Positions 36,039 through 47,687 of a DNA stretch of 64,000 bases are shown here, piece by piece. Under the pieces are notes generated by a model that had not been told where the DNA came from, searched no databases, and saw nothing but the letters and a program-made list of their open reading frames with translations. How positions within the stretch are numbered: position 1 is the stretch's first letter; each line of letters opens with the position of its first letter. The DNA comes from Acanthacorydalis orientalis (Eukaryota; Arthropoda; Insecta; Megaloptera; Corydalidae), in assembly GCA_034766995.1 (NCBI GenBank), contig CM068315.1:9686510-9750509 (forward strand), in the 5' to 3' direction. A program made the position numbers and the translations under genes.

Positions 36039-36042
<4 letters not shown>
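35803..36042 (+). repeat. Dispersed repeat B, copy 3
   Basis: GAGCTTCTCCTCCAGCTCGC head, then TCTCAATTATAAG, ATAACAGAATAAAACAACAA, GCAGATAGATTGCAACGT and GATAAACATATTTGGGGTAC as in copy 1. It ends at a long TA tract. Confidence 0.75.
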
Positions 36043-36119
<77 letters not shown>

Positions 36120-36167
36120 AAGTTTAAAATTTGAAAAATGAAAAAAATATAGGACGTAATTATTATT

Positions 36168-36205
<38 letters not shown>
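36042..36205. repeat. Two (TA)n tracts
   Basis: 36042-36116 and 36170-36205, separated by about 53 bp of AT-rich sequence. Confidence 0.95.
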
Positions 36206-36208
<3 letters not shown>

Positions 36209-36780
36209 AGTGTAATCAAGGCGGAAATGTGATAATTTCACGACAACAGCATTATCTGGCGATCCGTTTCGTATGTGTGTGTTTTCTTCGAACATTCGCC
36301 GCGACGTTACTTTCAAAAAGTATACAAGAGAAAGCCGTCAGACGGCGATGAAGCAGCATCCCTCCGCAGATAAATTGGGGTACACGTACATTGTTGAATC
36401 CGCTGATCCTAGCATCGGAGTCGCCCACCGTTTAGTTATCATTCCGTGCGCATGCTGCATACGACCATAAATTAAGTGGAACATTGCCATTACTTTGCTG
36501 TCATATGAGCATAAAAACGACAGATTTAAAAATAGGTTAATCAACATGATTTATCCGCCGTAGGCGATTCTTGCAGCTTTGTTATTGTAGAAGGACGTAT
36601 ATGGTGTTACGGAGAGAAAAGAGACAAGAGAGGAAGCGACGCGACGTCGCTGTCGTCTCGTTGATACATAACGTGCGAGAGACCGCAAATAGTTCCTAAT
36701 TTATGGTTACAATTTAATAGGATGGGCTGAGAATGGAGATGACGTCGACGCAATCTTATAGATTCTTATATAGCGTTCAA
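36206..36780. other. Large GC-richer island
   Basis: The longest complex block in this part of the window, with many CpG, for example TCCGTGCGCATGCTGCATAC at 36442 and GAAGCGACGCGACGTCGCTG near 36633. Frames of 65-69 codons are open on both strands over 36273-36547 but show no domain. It contains a CCATAAATTA motif at 36468, of the type bound by homeodomain proteins. It is 0.5 kb upstream of the candidate exon at 37300. Candidate enhancer or UTR. Confidence 0.4.
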
Positions 36781-36843
36781 TTTTCGTTAATTAACACATT
36801 AGCGTTAATTGTGTTTCATGATATATTTTCACACAAATTTTAC

Positions 36844-36889
36844 ATGAAAGAGATATTTATAAGTACCTATTGAAAAATATCTCTTTCAT
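36844..36889. repeat. Hairpin with 15-bp arms
   Basis: ATGAAAGAGATATTT (36844-36858) is perfectly inverted at 36875-36889, with a 16-nt loop. Confidence 0.8.
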
Positions 36890-37299
36890 TAAAATTAATA
36901 TAAAATGTATAACATAAAACAGAGAGAATGTGTATCTGTCTGTATGTGTGTATGTGTGTATTTTCTTATCCTTAGAAGTTTCAAATTTAATACCAAAATA
37001 CCTATATATACAACTGAGTATTTCACACATGCATGCTAATCTATCGATGAACTCATCTGTATTTATATTTCAATTCTTGGTATCTTAATTTTACTCTTCT
37101 AATAAATACATTCAAAGATATTGAACAAAGTTTGAATTATCATTTCTCTTGAATTATTATACGTGTATTTATATCTATTATGATATAATTAAGTTATAAA
37201 AAAGACTGGGATAGTTAAAATAGTATATGTATATGAAATTAAGATTTAATTTTGATGCATAAAATTTATTTTTATATTAATATAATATATTTATTTCAG

Positions 37300-37365
37300 G
37301 ACTTACCAATGTATAAATCGAAAACAACATATGTGAGAATGAATCGCTTACCTGAAAAAGACAAG
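37300..37365 (+). CDS. Candidate 66-nt internal micro-exon, unknown gene
   Basis: It is bounded by ATTTATTTCAG at its left and AAG|GTAAAT at its right, both good splice sites. Between them only one of three frames is open and it fits the exon exactly (phase 0 at both ends): DLPMYKSKTTYVRMNRLPEK followed by DK. The other two frames have stops. The peptide is charged and mixed in composition, unlike the Ile/Tyr/Asn/Lys/Phe-rich translation of surrounding DNA. At 66 nt and phase 0-0 it could be skipped without shifting frame. I do not recognise the protein. If real, the flanking kilobases are introns. Confidence 0.5.
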
Positions 37366-37426
37366 GTAAATTAAATATTATTTTAATGAATAATAAATTA
37401 TAATTTATATAATGAAAAATATATAC

Positions 37427-37487
<61 letters not shown>

Positions 37488-39062
37488 TCTTTTACCTTAC
37501 ATAAGAGTAAAATCGTGTAAACTATCTACTATCGTATATGTGCTACAAATTTATGACATGATTATATTTACCTAAAACCTTTTATCTGTGGTTTTAGTGT
37601 ATTTACACTTTATATATATATATATATATATAATTTAATATATACAAAAATAATTTTACTATTTGGCTATGAATGGATTTCTGAATAAATATTTTAATTA
37701 TTTGTAAATCATGTTGGAATTGTTAAAATCAATTGTCTAGTCAAATTAACATTTCAACATTGTATCCGGAACTAATGACCTTAGTTGTCGACGCACCATT
37801 TAACCACAAATAACCAACCAACCAATTAACATTTTTTGAAATTTACAATAAATGAATAAATATGACAAACATATTATAATCAATTTTTGTTAAAATATTA
37901 ACATAAATAATATTTAATACGATAAGATATACTATTTTAGTTACTGGAATCATTTTTTTTTACTAAAAGTAAACAAATATCGACGATAATATATTTTTTT
38001 TATTACAGTTTTGCAATCATGTTATATATTTTAGTTTTTGGTTTCTTATCTAAAAAAATAAATCCTTACATTGAAAATTCCAGTCTAATTGATATATGAA
38101 AACGGTTTTTGATGTAAATATCATTATTTGTGTTTTATAATTAATTTTATATTTATTTAATTATTTTTATCTACTTGCACTTTACAGGTGTTGTTCAGTA
38201 AATTTTTGTAAATTTTTCTTAATTTTTATTTTCGCTAATTCTTGTAAATAAATGTCATTATAAATTACAGAAGTAACATTCATAAATGAATTACTTTTTG
38301 ATCTCACGAACTACCCATAGTTTTTCTAGTCAAAAATGTTCAACAAATGATGTTAATTTTCAATTATTGCTTATACACACTTCGATGGCGAAGTCCAAAT
38401 TATTCTCAGAACACAAACATTCTGAAAAACCGTATTAGATCCGATGAAGTCGATTTTAATATATCTTGGTGCTATGATGTTGATGGAATTTACATTAAAA
38501 TATTTATTATCAAAAATAAAAATTTATCCAGCCGTTTTTTGAACATTGTTAAATAGAAAAAGTATTTTTGGTCTGAGAAGTGAAAAAAAAATTCACTTCT
38601 AAAAGTTAATTTAGTCAGAGTCACAAATGTATTATATACAAATCAATTAGTATCATAAATTCATAAAAAATCTAAAACAAAATTAGTAGTCATATTTCAA
38701 ACGTTATTACAAATAATTTTTATTATTCATTAGTGTTCTGAAAATATATTTATTCCTTACTCTCATAGGATTTTAGTCAAACATATCTTAGACAAGAATG
38801 TATTTAACATTTTCCAATTTTTAACTAAAAAAATAACTTATTGGTATAGATATTATACATACTAATTGTTTCGATTGATTGATTTTTATTGATGTAAATT
38901 TAATTGAAATATTCTTTTGATAATACAAAAGTAATAATTTAATAAAAATTTGTGGTATTAAATATACTCTTTAAATTTAAACACTGCTTATTAGATTAAA
39001 CCTAAATTAAAGTATTTATACTTTCAACATATTTTGTGAAAAGGCGACGAAAAATAGTAGTG
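37366..39062. other. AT-rich, no further exon seen
   Basis: TA tracts at 37438-37485 and 37612-37632. A motif AATGACCTTAGTTGTCGACG at 37775 recurs in diverged form at 51919 (AATGACCTTAACTGTTG), each followed by AATAACCAAC, so a further dispersed repeat is present. A 69-codon frame at 38347-38556 is not recognised. Confidence 0.5.
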
Positions 39063-39633
39063 TATTAGGTTGGTAGGAAAATAATTGCAGTTTTTGTTTT
39101 ATGAATTTTAATCTTATTTTTTTCAATGATAGTATAATTTCATCGTATTCATGTTAATATAATTTTAAAATGCATTTTTCGATCTGTACTTTGAAAACAT
39201 TGACTTTGGTTTAATTATTAATTTTGCTTCACATTGGGCTATTACATTAAAGCTGGAAAAAAGCAAATAAGAGCATTTTTTTCTGAGTTCAAAACGGATG
39301 GTAAGCAGTAGCTTAATTTACGAGTAGCAGAAACTGCTACGGAATTAAATGATACTTTTGGTGTGGGTTCTGTTAAGGAACGTACGGTGTAATAATTGGT
39401 TCCTAAAATTTCGTGCTAGTGACGAGAGGTTTGAAAATGAAGAAGGTCTAAGGCGTCCTTCTTCAATTCATAACGATCAACTGAAGGCGTTACTTGAACT
39501 GGGTCCACTCACAATGATTCGAGAGCTTGCACAAAAGTTAGTCCTTAGACATCCAACAGTTCAAGACTACTTTAAAAAAAAATGTAAATAAATTTGCACG
39601 TTATAAATCACAATTATTTTTCTATGAACCTAA
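39063..39633 (+). mobile_element. Internally deleted Hsmar1-like mariner, copy 3
   Basis: TTAGGTTGGTAGGAAAATAA at the left and TTATTTTTCTATGAACCTAA at the right, 571 bp apart, with TA outside. This left end is the closest of the three to the known Hsmar1 terminus. Internal sequence and deletion point match copies 1 and 2. Confidence 0.9.
39250..39591 (+). pseudogene. SETMAR/Hsmar1-type transposase N-terminus, broken
   Basis: The start codon seen in copy 2 is changed to CTG (39253). Pieces of the DNA-binding half are readable in more than one frame: WFLKFRASDERFENEEGLRR, then PSSIHNDQLKALLELGPLTM and IRELAQKLVLRHPTVQDYFK. The frame at 39349-39591 captures only the second part. The catalytic part was deleted. 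Confidence 0.8.
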
Positions 39634-39766
39634 TGAATTTATTTCAATAAGTATAAAAAGTATTTTAAATTATTATTCTTCTTTATTGATCTAATAATAT
39701 ACTATAAGTGTTTATAGTTTGAACTAGAATACTTATTTAATTGTGGTTATAAATAGAAATGTATGA

Positions 39767-39767
<1 letters not shown>

Positions 39768-39812
<45 letters not shown>

Positions 39813-39821
39813 CTATACATA

Positions 39822-39863
<42 letters not shown>

Positions 39864-39902
39864 TATATATACACATATCTATATATATATATATATATAT
39901 GT
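39768..39902. repeat. Interrupted (TA)n microsatellite
   Basis: TA with scattered CATA and CTATA breaks over 135 bp. Confidence 0.95.
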
Positions 39903-40310
39903 ATGCAGATAAGTGTGTTTGAAATAACGATTAAAATGACAATGATGGTCGTACTGTTCAGATTACGGTTACTCTCTCGACCCTTTGCCGAAAATATACA
40001 ACAGATAGATTGTGTGCGGTTCTCTCTTATCTCGGAAATCGGTGCTTTTAGTAAATATATGGTTTCTATATCTATGTAGAAATCAGAACGTCATAAATAT
40101 AAACCGGACGGAGGACTATAGCGGAAAAAATGTTCGACAGAGACAAAAATACGATTAAAAGTGATTCATGTATAACGTTATGGCGAACGTGAACAATAAA
40201 TCGATGCTTCTTCGAAGAATTAGAATACATTGGCATCGAAAGACGCTATGTATAAAAAAAATCACACTAAAGGATGTCACATTTTATGTGCCGTATAAAT
40301 GAAAAACTAT
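39903..40310. other. GC-richer island
   Basis: Unique sequence with CpG, e.g. AAACCGGACGGAGGACTATA at 40100. A plus-strand frame that starts in the TA repeat continues to 40079 and is not recognised. Candidate regulatory element. Confidence 0.3.
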
Positions 40311-40336
40311 TGTTATATACATAAATAACAATATAT

Positions 40337-40337
<1 letters not shown>

Positions 40338-40386
<49 letters not shown>
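40338..40386. repeat. (TA)n microsatellite
   Basis: About 48 bp of TA. Confidence 0.95.
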
Positions 40387-40389
<3 letters not shown>

Positions 40390-40914
40390 AAAAATTTGTC
40401 GATTTTTGTAATTTAAGTGAATTTAAAAAATAAGTAGTACTTTTACAAATCCTGTAAGTGTGTTTTTCTTACAAATAATTTTTAAAGAATATTTGATTTA
40501 AATTGAAAATATTTTTTTAATTTAACATAAATATATTTTTTATATTTTTAATCTATTTATAATATATATTGTAATATGTTGGAAACTTTTTTTAAATATA
40601 AATTGAACTTTTAATTGTTCTGAAGCAAACGAGTGCATTTAATGAGATTTATAATATTTAATAATTAAAATTAGGACATAAAGGAAAATACAGGTTAATA
40701 CATTTAATTATTTTTCAATTCCTTTTGAATCACATACATATAGAATGGTATACGAATCGTAATAAATTTTGCCCAATTTTTAATAATTATTTCCAATTAG
40801 GTAAAGATTATATGAAATTAAAAATTTATTAGACGAGTTTTTTACAAAAAGAAGTAATCTTGTAAAAGGTATAAATCACAATATAGTTTTACCACTGTGG
40901 CTAAATTCTACAAA

Positions 40915-41040
40915 TACATTTTTCAGTTTCTTTCACAATCTACAAAAAAAATCTGGTCAACATTTTTTAATAATTGACTAATGTTCATTTTTTTCTTATT
41001 GCTTACTCGCATTTAGATAATGGTGCCCTAATTCTTAAAT
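40915..41040 (+). repeat. Repeat F, diverged copy 3
   Basis: Reads in the same direction as 44230-44347: TTTTTCAGTTTCTTTCACAA, AAATCTGGTCAACATTTTTT, AATAATTGACTAATG and AATTCTTAAATCA. It is more diverged than the other two copies. Confidence 0.5.
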
Positions 41041-41310
41041 CACTAATTCGCTAAAAATCTCTCACGTATATATTTCTTACAAATATATTTTCGTTTTAGT
41101 TTAAGGAAAATAAGATTCGTTTTAGAAGAAATTGTAATGAGTTTTCACAAATGAATTCTTAATAAAATCAATTTGAAAGTGAATTTATTCAGTATCAGAA
41201 TTGTTTTTGTGATTACACTATGAGTTCGAAAATAAATATACAAACATTGTCCATAAAAGTGTAATCAAATTAATTTATAAAACTACATGCCTGATAGATT
41301 TAACAACCTT

Positions 41311-41644
41311 AATAATTTAAGAATGATGACTTCACAATTTAAATATATGTAACAAACATTCAGAAATGATGAGTATTCAATTATTGAACATGTTTGATCA
41401 GATTTCTTTTCGTGATTTATAGAAAAACTGACAAATTTATTTTTAACGTCAATTTAGTTACAGTTAAGTTACATTACTACAATACAATGTATTAAATATA
41501 TTAGAAAAACAATATTTATATACTTCAAATTAGACATCTTCAGTTATTCAGTGATTTAGAAAAATAATAATTCTCTATAGATTTTCGAAATAAATAAAAA
41601 TAATTATTTTGAAAGAATTCATAAAACTGAGATTGAATGAATAA

Positions 41645-41703
<59 letters not shown>

Positions 41704-41750
41704 TAGAGAGAGAGAGAGAGAGGGGGCGAGCGGGAGGGAGCGAGAAATAA
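41311..41750 (-). repeat. Repeat F, left arm of an inverted duplication
   Basis: Its reverse complement aligns along its whole length with 43947-44347. Shared strings include ATGATGACTTCACAATTTAA, AACATGTTTGATCAGATTTC, CTATAGATTTTCGAAATAAA and a terminal (TA)n(GA)n with GAGCGGGAGGGAGCGAGAAA-like sequence. The TA part is much longer here (41648-41700). Confidence 0.9.
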
Positions 41751-42125
41751 AGCTTACAAAAGTAATTTGTTCGTCGGTCTTTATACGAATGTAGTTTGTG
41801 TTGAACAACTATATCTTAACTAGATGTGTCGGCATAACGACGAGTATTTGATTATGTATATGTATGTGTGGGTATATATGTGAGTATATACGTGTGTAAG
41901 CGAATCCTTCAATATTGAGTGTGGTAAAACTTGGAAACGTTTTGTTTGTCTTGTCTTTTAATATACGATGACGAACACGCACATAAATTTTAGCGAAAAC
42001 ACTACGAAACTGGTTAGAATTAAGAATGAATGATCAAACTGTCGATAATTAAGTAATTTATTTGTAAAAAAAGTACATTTTTCTTCATTATTTAGTTCTT
42101 ATTGTATGAAAGTGTTGACTGAGAC

Positions 42126-42127
<2 letters not shown>
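41751..42127. other. Moderately GC-rich, unclassified
   Basis: Mixed-composition spacer inside the inverted duplication; no coding frame recognised. Confidence 0.4.

Positions 42128-42169
<42 letters not shown>
42128..42169. repeat. (TA)n at the left edge of MITE A
   Basis: TA array running into the MITE end. Confidence 0.95.
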
Positions 42170-42172
<3 letters not shown>

Positions 42173-42381
42173 TGACTTAATTTATGCTTACACATAGTAT
42201 CCACAAGTATTAAAAAAGGGCACAGAGGTTAAGAAAAGTAATGTGTTTTTTTATTTAGTATTTTAGTTCAATTCAATACTAAAATGCAATTGGACTAAAA
42301 TACTAAATGGGTGATAACATATTTTATTTTAAATTTCGCGTTTTTTTTAATAATTTTTATGGAAGCCTAAATTGAATCACC

Positions 42382-42388
<7 letters not shown>
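42168..42388 (+). mobile_element. Palindromic MITE A, copy 3
   Basis: Central palindrome TTTAGTTCAATTCAATACTA with partner TTGGACTAAAATACTAAATG, then TTCGCGTTTTTTTTAATAAT and TATGGAAGCCTAAATTGAAT. TA arrays lie on both sides, so it probably inserted into a TA microsatellite. Confidence 0.85.
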
Positions 42389-42412
<24 letters not shown>

Positions 42413-42415
42413 CAA

Positions 42416-42477
<62 letters not shown>
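42388..42477. repeat. (TA)n at the right edge of MITE A
   Basis: TA with three CATA or AAATA breaks. Confidence 0.95.
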
Positions 42478-43946
42478 TAAATTTATAACAGTCAATATAA
42501 ATAAATATTTAATTTATATAACTTTTCTAATATTTCTTAAATATAAAACATTTTGTGTAAATGTCAATTATGTTTTATATCAACTGTATTTTTTTGGTAT
42601 AAAATATTTTTAGAAGAAAATATTAGTTTTTATGAAATAAATATTTGTACAGATAAAAAATACTATATAATTAATATATCCTTTCGATAAAGAGAATGGT
42701 TAACGAAATCTAGTTATTTACTTTTTGAAAATAATTAAATTATTTTTAAGACCTGATAATTAAATAAAGATATAAGATTGAAAGAAAGTATTTACATACC
42801 TTTAAATCAAGTATTGTACTGTTTAGGAAAATATATATAAACTGTTTCCACACATGATAGTTTCCTTTAACGAGATGTATAAATTGCAGTTGATTTTTAA
42901 TTAATAATATAACATTTTATTGATAATATATAAAATTCTTAAAATGATTTTATATATTTTTTGAATAATAACACACGACTTAAGTTAGAAGTTTAAATAA
43001 GAATTGATACAACTTTTTTATTTATAATTTCACTATTAAACAAAAATATTCTCAAAACTTTTTGTAGTATAAGAAATACATATTGAAATACTAAAGATAT
43101 TCTTAAATGTAGTGATTTTGTATTGAAAATTTTATATAAGAAATCAAATTTAAACCAATCATTCTTGCCACTCTAATATTTCACCAATAACTGAACAACT
43201 ATTTTGTAATTGCTTTATCTACATAAGTGGAAATATTTGAAATATAATGTAAAGGAATAAATCAATTCCGTAAGTTCAATAAAGTAGTTTGAACTAGTTG
43301 TATTTGATATTGAATAAGTTTCTGGCAGAGTATTTTAGATAAAATAAATAACACATTCGGTGACCTGATTTTATTTTTCAAACTGTGAACGACTGACGAA
43401 ATGAATTATGAAGCAATTTTATAAAAAAAACGAGATTACATTAATTTTGAAAAAATTACATATAAAATATTATAAAGCATTTTAGTACATTGCTAAAAAA
43501 ATAAATACAAAATCATTGTTTTAATACTTAAATTCATAACTGAAAATAATTATAATAATTAAAATCTAAGGATTTTTTTTCAAATAGGATTTGTTATTCA
43601 AATCAGCATACTTCTGTGAAAATTTTCGAAATATTTATACATTAGGATTAAATCATGGATAATTGCGACATTTGATTTGAAAATTTACTTGTATTTATTT
43701 TTTTTGTAATGCCATTAAATTATTAAAAATCTGAACTTATATTTACATAAAACAATAAACAATATTAATACAAAACAATATTTTGTAAATAATACTATTT
43801 TATTATTATATTTTTTATATTACAATTTTAAAAGTAATATATGTCGGTAATTATGAGAGTGGAATACGTCAAAATTTTGAAAAAAATCATTTTATGACTT
43901 ATTTTATATTATATTTATTTATATTTTAAATATTATTTCTCGCTTC
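42478..43946. other. AT-rich spacer
   Basis: Rest of the interval between the arms of repeat F. Nothing recognised. Confidence 0.5.
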
Positions 43947-44347
43947 ATTTCTCGCTCCCTCCCGCTCTCCCTCCATCCTCTCTCTCTCTCTCTATATATA
44001 TATATTAATTTATTCATTCAATCTCAGTTTTATGAATTCTTTCAAAATAAATTATTTTTATTTATTTCGAAAATCTATAGAGAATTATTCTTTTTCTAAA
44101 TCACTGAATTACTGAAGATCTCTAATTTAAAGTACATAAATATTGTTTTTCTAATATATTTAATACATTCTATTGTAGTAATGTAACTTAACTGTAACCA
44201 AATTGGCGTTAAAAATGATTTTTTCAGTTTTTTTATAAATCACAAAAAGAAATCTGATCAAACATGTTCAATAATTGATTACTCATCATTTCTGCTGAAT
44301 GTTTGTTACATATATTTAAATTGTGAAGTCATCATTCTTAAATTATT
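43947..44347 (+). repeat. Repeat F, right arm of an inverted duplication
   Basis: Starts ATTTCTCGCTCCCTCCCGCT with a CT-rich run and a short TA block, then continues as the mirror of 41311-41750. It ends at CATCATTCTTAAATTATT. It differs from the left arm by scattered substitutions, so the duplication is not recent. Confidence 0.9.
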
Positions 44348-45632
44348 TATTTATATTTTAATAATATAAAATAACTTAGAAAAAAAATAAGTTATGTATG
44401 TATGTTTAATGACTGCAAAGTTGGTCGGTAAACATAATTCTGTTTTTGTTTATTTTGATAGTGGAATGAGTCACTTACTTTTTGTTTTTCTGGAAAAATG
44501 CATGTATTTATCTGATTTTTGTATAAAACTATATTTAGTTTTAAGGAAATAAATCTTAAGTTGTCGCCTTCCTTGCATAAAGCTCTCAATCGAACAATTA
44601 TATTCCTATTGGAAAACAAAATCTCTTGAGAAATCAATTACAAAGAGAACGAAAAATATTAAGAGAGACACTGTTTATTGGCTGACAATACAATGGATGA
44701 GATTTCTAAAAGATGGCCATTATCAGAAATTTTATAAAACATCTTTAGATATTAGTGCAAAATTTTAGGTTTTAGATCTTTCACCCAAAAACGGAAGGTC
44801 GAAAATATACGAAAAAATTAAATTATTTCCACTTTATACGAGTATTCGATTACTTACAAAGGAAAAACATAAGAATTTAATGTATCTGTTACGATACATT
44901 CCTCCAATTTTCCATGAATATTTTCGTACTCTAAAAACATCATAAAAAGAAAATACCATTATTAAAGAAGAAGAAGAAATCTATAGTATTATTCTTAATT
45001 AAATTAACATAATTATAATTACAAAATGTAAGTGAATACTATCGTTTATAATTTCCTTTTCTGAAAAAAACTGAAATATTTTTTGTTGTCATTTTTAAGA
45101 TGTTTGAATAATTTTGAAAATAGTCTAAGTTATATGAAGTATCAAAAAACACATATTTTTTTATGATACTTGTAAAAATTCATAATTATATAAAATATTT
45201 ACATTATAACAGTAAGTGCTTTGAAAAATATTTTATTACACAATGAAAAATATTTTTTATTAACACAGACGCAAAGGTCTAATTATCTCAATACAAAAAA
45301 TATATGACTTAGTCCATCGTCATAATTACCGGCACATATAATCATTTATTTTCAAATATGGATTAGAAAGAGGATTTAAATTTCAAAAGTCTGATCATTT
45401 TTCATGAGAAAAAGTGTAATTTTTATCTTAACAACTAGTAAATATATCATTTAATTGGATTCGAGTTTTAGGATAAACTAGTATTGCTTGTGTATTCGGT
45501 ACAAAGGATGAATGGATTACAGTACCCAACACAATACGATTTAAAAGGTAACCACATTGAACATTAAATGTAGTTAGTCATAGAATAAATCTTTTTAGAG
45601 ACTTATTTGGTTATTTTATTGCCAGACTTTTC

Positions 45633-45635
<3 letters not shown>
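44348..45635. other. AT-rich, no gene
   Basis: An 81-codon minus frame (44392-44637) is not recognised and is not called. No repeat match. Confidence 0.5.

Positions 45636-45680
<45 letters not shown>
45636..45680. repeat. (TA)n microsatellite
   Basis: About 44 bp of TA. Confidence 0.95.
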
Positions 45681-45683
<3 letters not shown>

Positions 45684-45719
45684 ATATAGTTTAAAAAAAT
45701 GATATTAACAATAACTCAC

Positions 45720-46300
45720 TACTGTATTTTTACGACAATATAAATTTGAGGAAAATCGGACAAGGACAATTGTTAAAAGCTCGTAACGGGTACGTTTTTA
45801 ATAAATTTCGTCGATTTTTTTGTCTTTACTTGCGCACATTCTCGTCAGACGATTCCTTTTTAAAAACATACACATTCGCCGTAGATTGTTTCGTTAGAAA
45901 TAATGTAAGTGCGCTCTTTAAATTTATTACCGTTTTTTTTTGTCTTCGCATACCATTACCCACACCAATTCATTCGCAACGCGGCGGCACATATATGGCC
46001 GGCCATTTTTGTCCGCCATTATCACCATTGTTTTGATTTTGTTCTCAGTTTATATGTGCGGCAATATATTTTTATGAGCATCGATTCCGTTGGTCCCACG
46101 GATCTTGTCCATTCACATTCATTTCAAGAGGTCACCGAATACTATTGGATTTTACTTTGCTCTGTTTTTCGACCATATCTAAGCCATTACTGGATTATCT
46201 TTCATTCTTCTATATCCAGCACGGCCGTAAAGTTAAACAGTAAATACATATTTATAGCGATTTTAGACTTTTTTTTTCTTTCGTAAATATTTATCGTACG
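45720..46300. other. GC-richer island with two overlapping frames
   Basis: Includes CAACGCGGCGGCACATATAT at 45977 and GGCCGGCCATTTTTGTCCGCC near 45998. Plus-strand frames of 96 and 125 codons overlap in different registers. The 125-codon one is Phe/Ile/His/Ser-rich with hydrophobic stretches and no recognisable domain. They may be chance openings in an island that is regulatory or UTR. The region lacks a convincing splice acceptor before either frame. Confidence 0.35.
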
Positions 46301-47401
46301 GCAATGGTATAAATTGTGTGTGACTGTAACGTAATTTATATATCTTTAACTTCTTCTTACGTATAAAAATGATACAGTGTAATCTTTATTGGTGTTATAT
46401 GACTTAGGGATTTCTCTTTTCATATGTCGCTAAAATAAGTTAATAAAATGAACCAGGTACCACACTAACAACGATTTATATCGGTCATTATTTGTATTTT
46501 TAGTATTCGGTCCCCTTAAATTTTATGAAAAATGATTATTACATAGATATAAGATATTTCTGTAATAAAAAATAGGTTTTTATTGAAATTTTATGTTGCT
46601 TAACTCATCAACATGTAGTTAATGGTATTAATCTGCTACATAAAATGAACGGTTTTTATTCCTGTGAAGTCGACCACGTACTTGTGAGAAAAGTGTCTAT
46701 AATTTTGACTTTTTAAATTACGACTCTAAAATTTCTAAGTTCAACTACACAATATGTTTTTTTTTATAAAAAATTATATATTTTAGAATATACATTCGCC
46801 AAACATTGTATATTTTTCTTGTGAAAAGAACAAACTAATAAACAGGAAATTTATATAATTTTCCTTCATGAATTCAATTTAAACATATTATAGCGAAAGT
46901 AGCAAAGGAATTTAATTTAAGGAGCTATATAGCTAGTGCACAGATGATACACAAGCACACAGACAAATATTGATTTGAAAATTAAAATTTTTGAAACTTG
47001 TGTCTAGAAAATGACAATTGTAGACGACCAAAATGGAAACTGATTGACGATCAGTTAAAATTATATTCGAATTAAACCAATGATACAAACTATACAAACA
47101 ATCTGATAACATGTCAATTAAAAAATTGAAATTTTCACATAGAAAATAAATCTATATATGCCTAATAACATATTTGAACACATGTAATCACTAGCAAAAA
47201 CCTGAAAAAATAAAATTAAATTCATATGAAATTAGAATATGAATACATGGATTTTACGTAAATATATAGGTAAATTAGAAGTTTATCTACACATTTCTAT
47301 ATTCACTATTAAATAGTCATTATAGGGATAAAATTTTATTTTGTAAAATATTCAGTGAGAAGAATTATATGTTATTACAAGGAATGAAGTATTGAATGTT
47401 T
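46301..47401. other. AT-rich, no gene
   Basis: Nothing recognised. Confidence 0.5.
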
Positions 47402-47432
47402 TATATATATATATATATATATACATATATGT

Positions 47433-47481
<49 letters not shown>
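47402..47481. repeat. (TA)n at the left edge of MITE A
   Basis: TA array with ACATATATGTATAC breaks, ending at the MITE. Confidence 0.95.
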
Positions 47482-47483
<2 letters not shown>

Positions 47484-47687
47484 AAGATGACTCAAATTAG
47501 ACTTCCGCACGAAAGTATCAAAAAAACGCAAAAATGAAAAAAAAACATGTTATTCTCCATTTAATATTTTAGTTCAATTTTATTTTAATATTGAATTGAA
47601 CTAAAATACTAAATAAAAAATAACATGACTTTTCTTTACCCTGCGCCACCTTTTAATACTTCCATGTGGATGCCTAAATTGAATCAG

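Noticed and set aside
36586..36668. Possible exon after TTGTTATTGTAG near 36588
   Set aside because: A frame is open for 26 codons, but the peptide is Arg/Glu-rich from GA-rich DNA, the acceptor is weak and no donor is evident.
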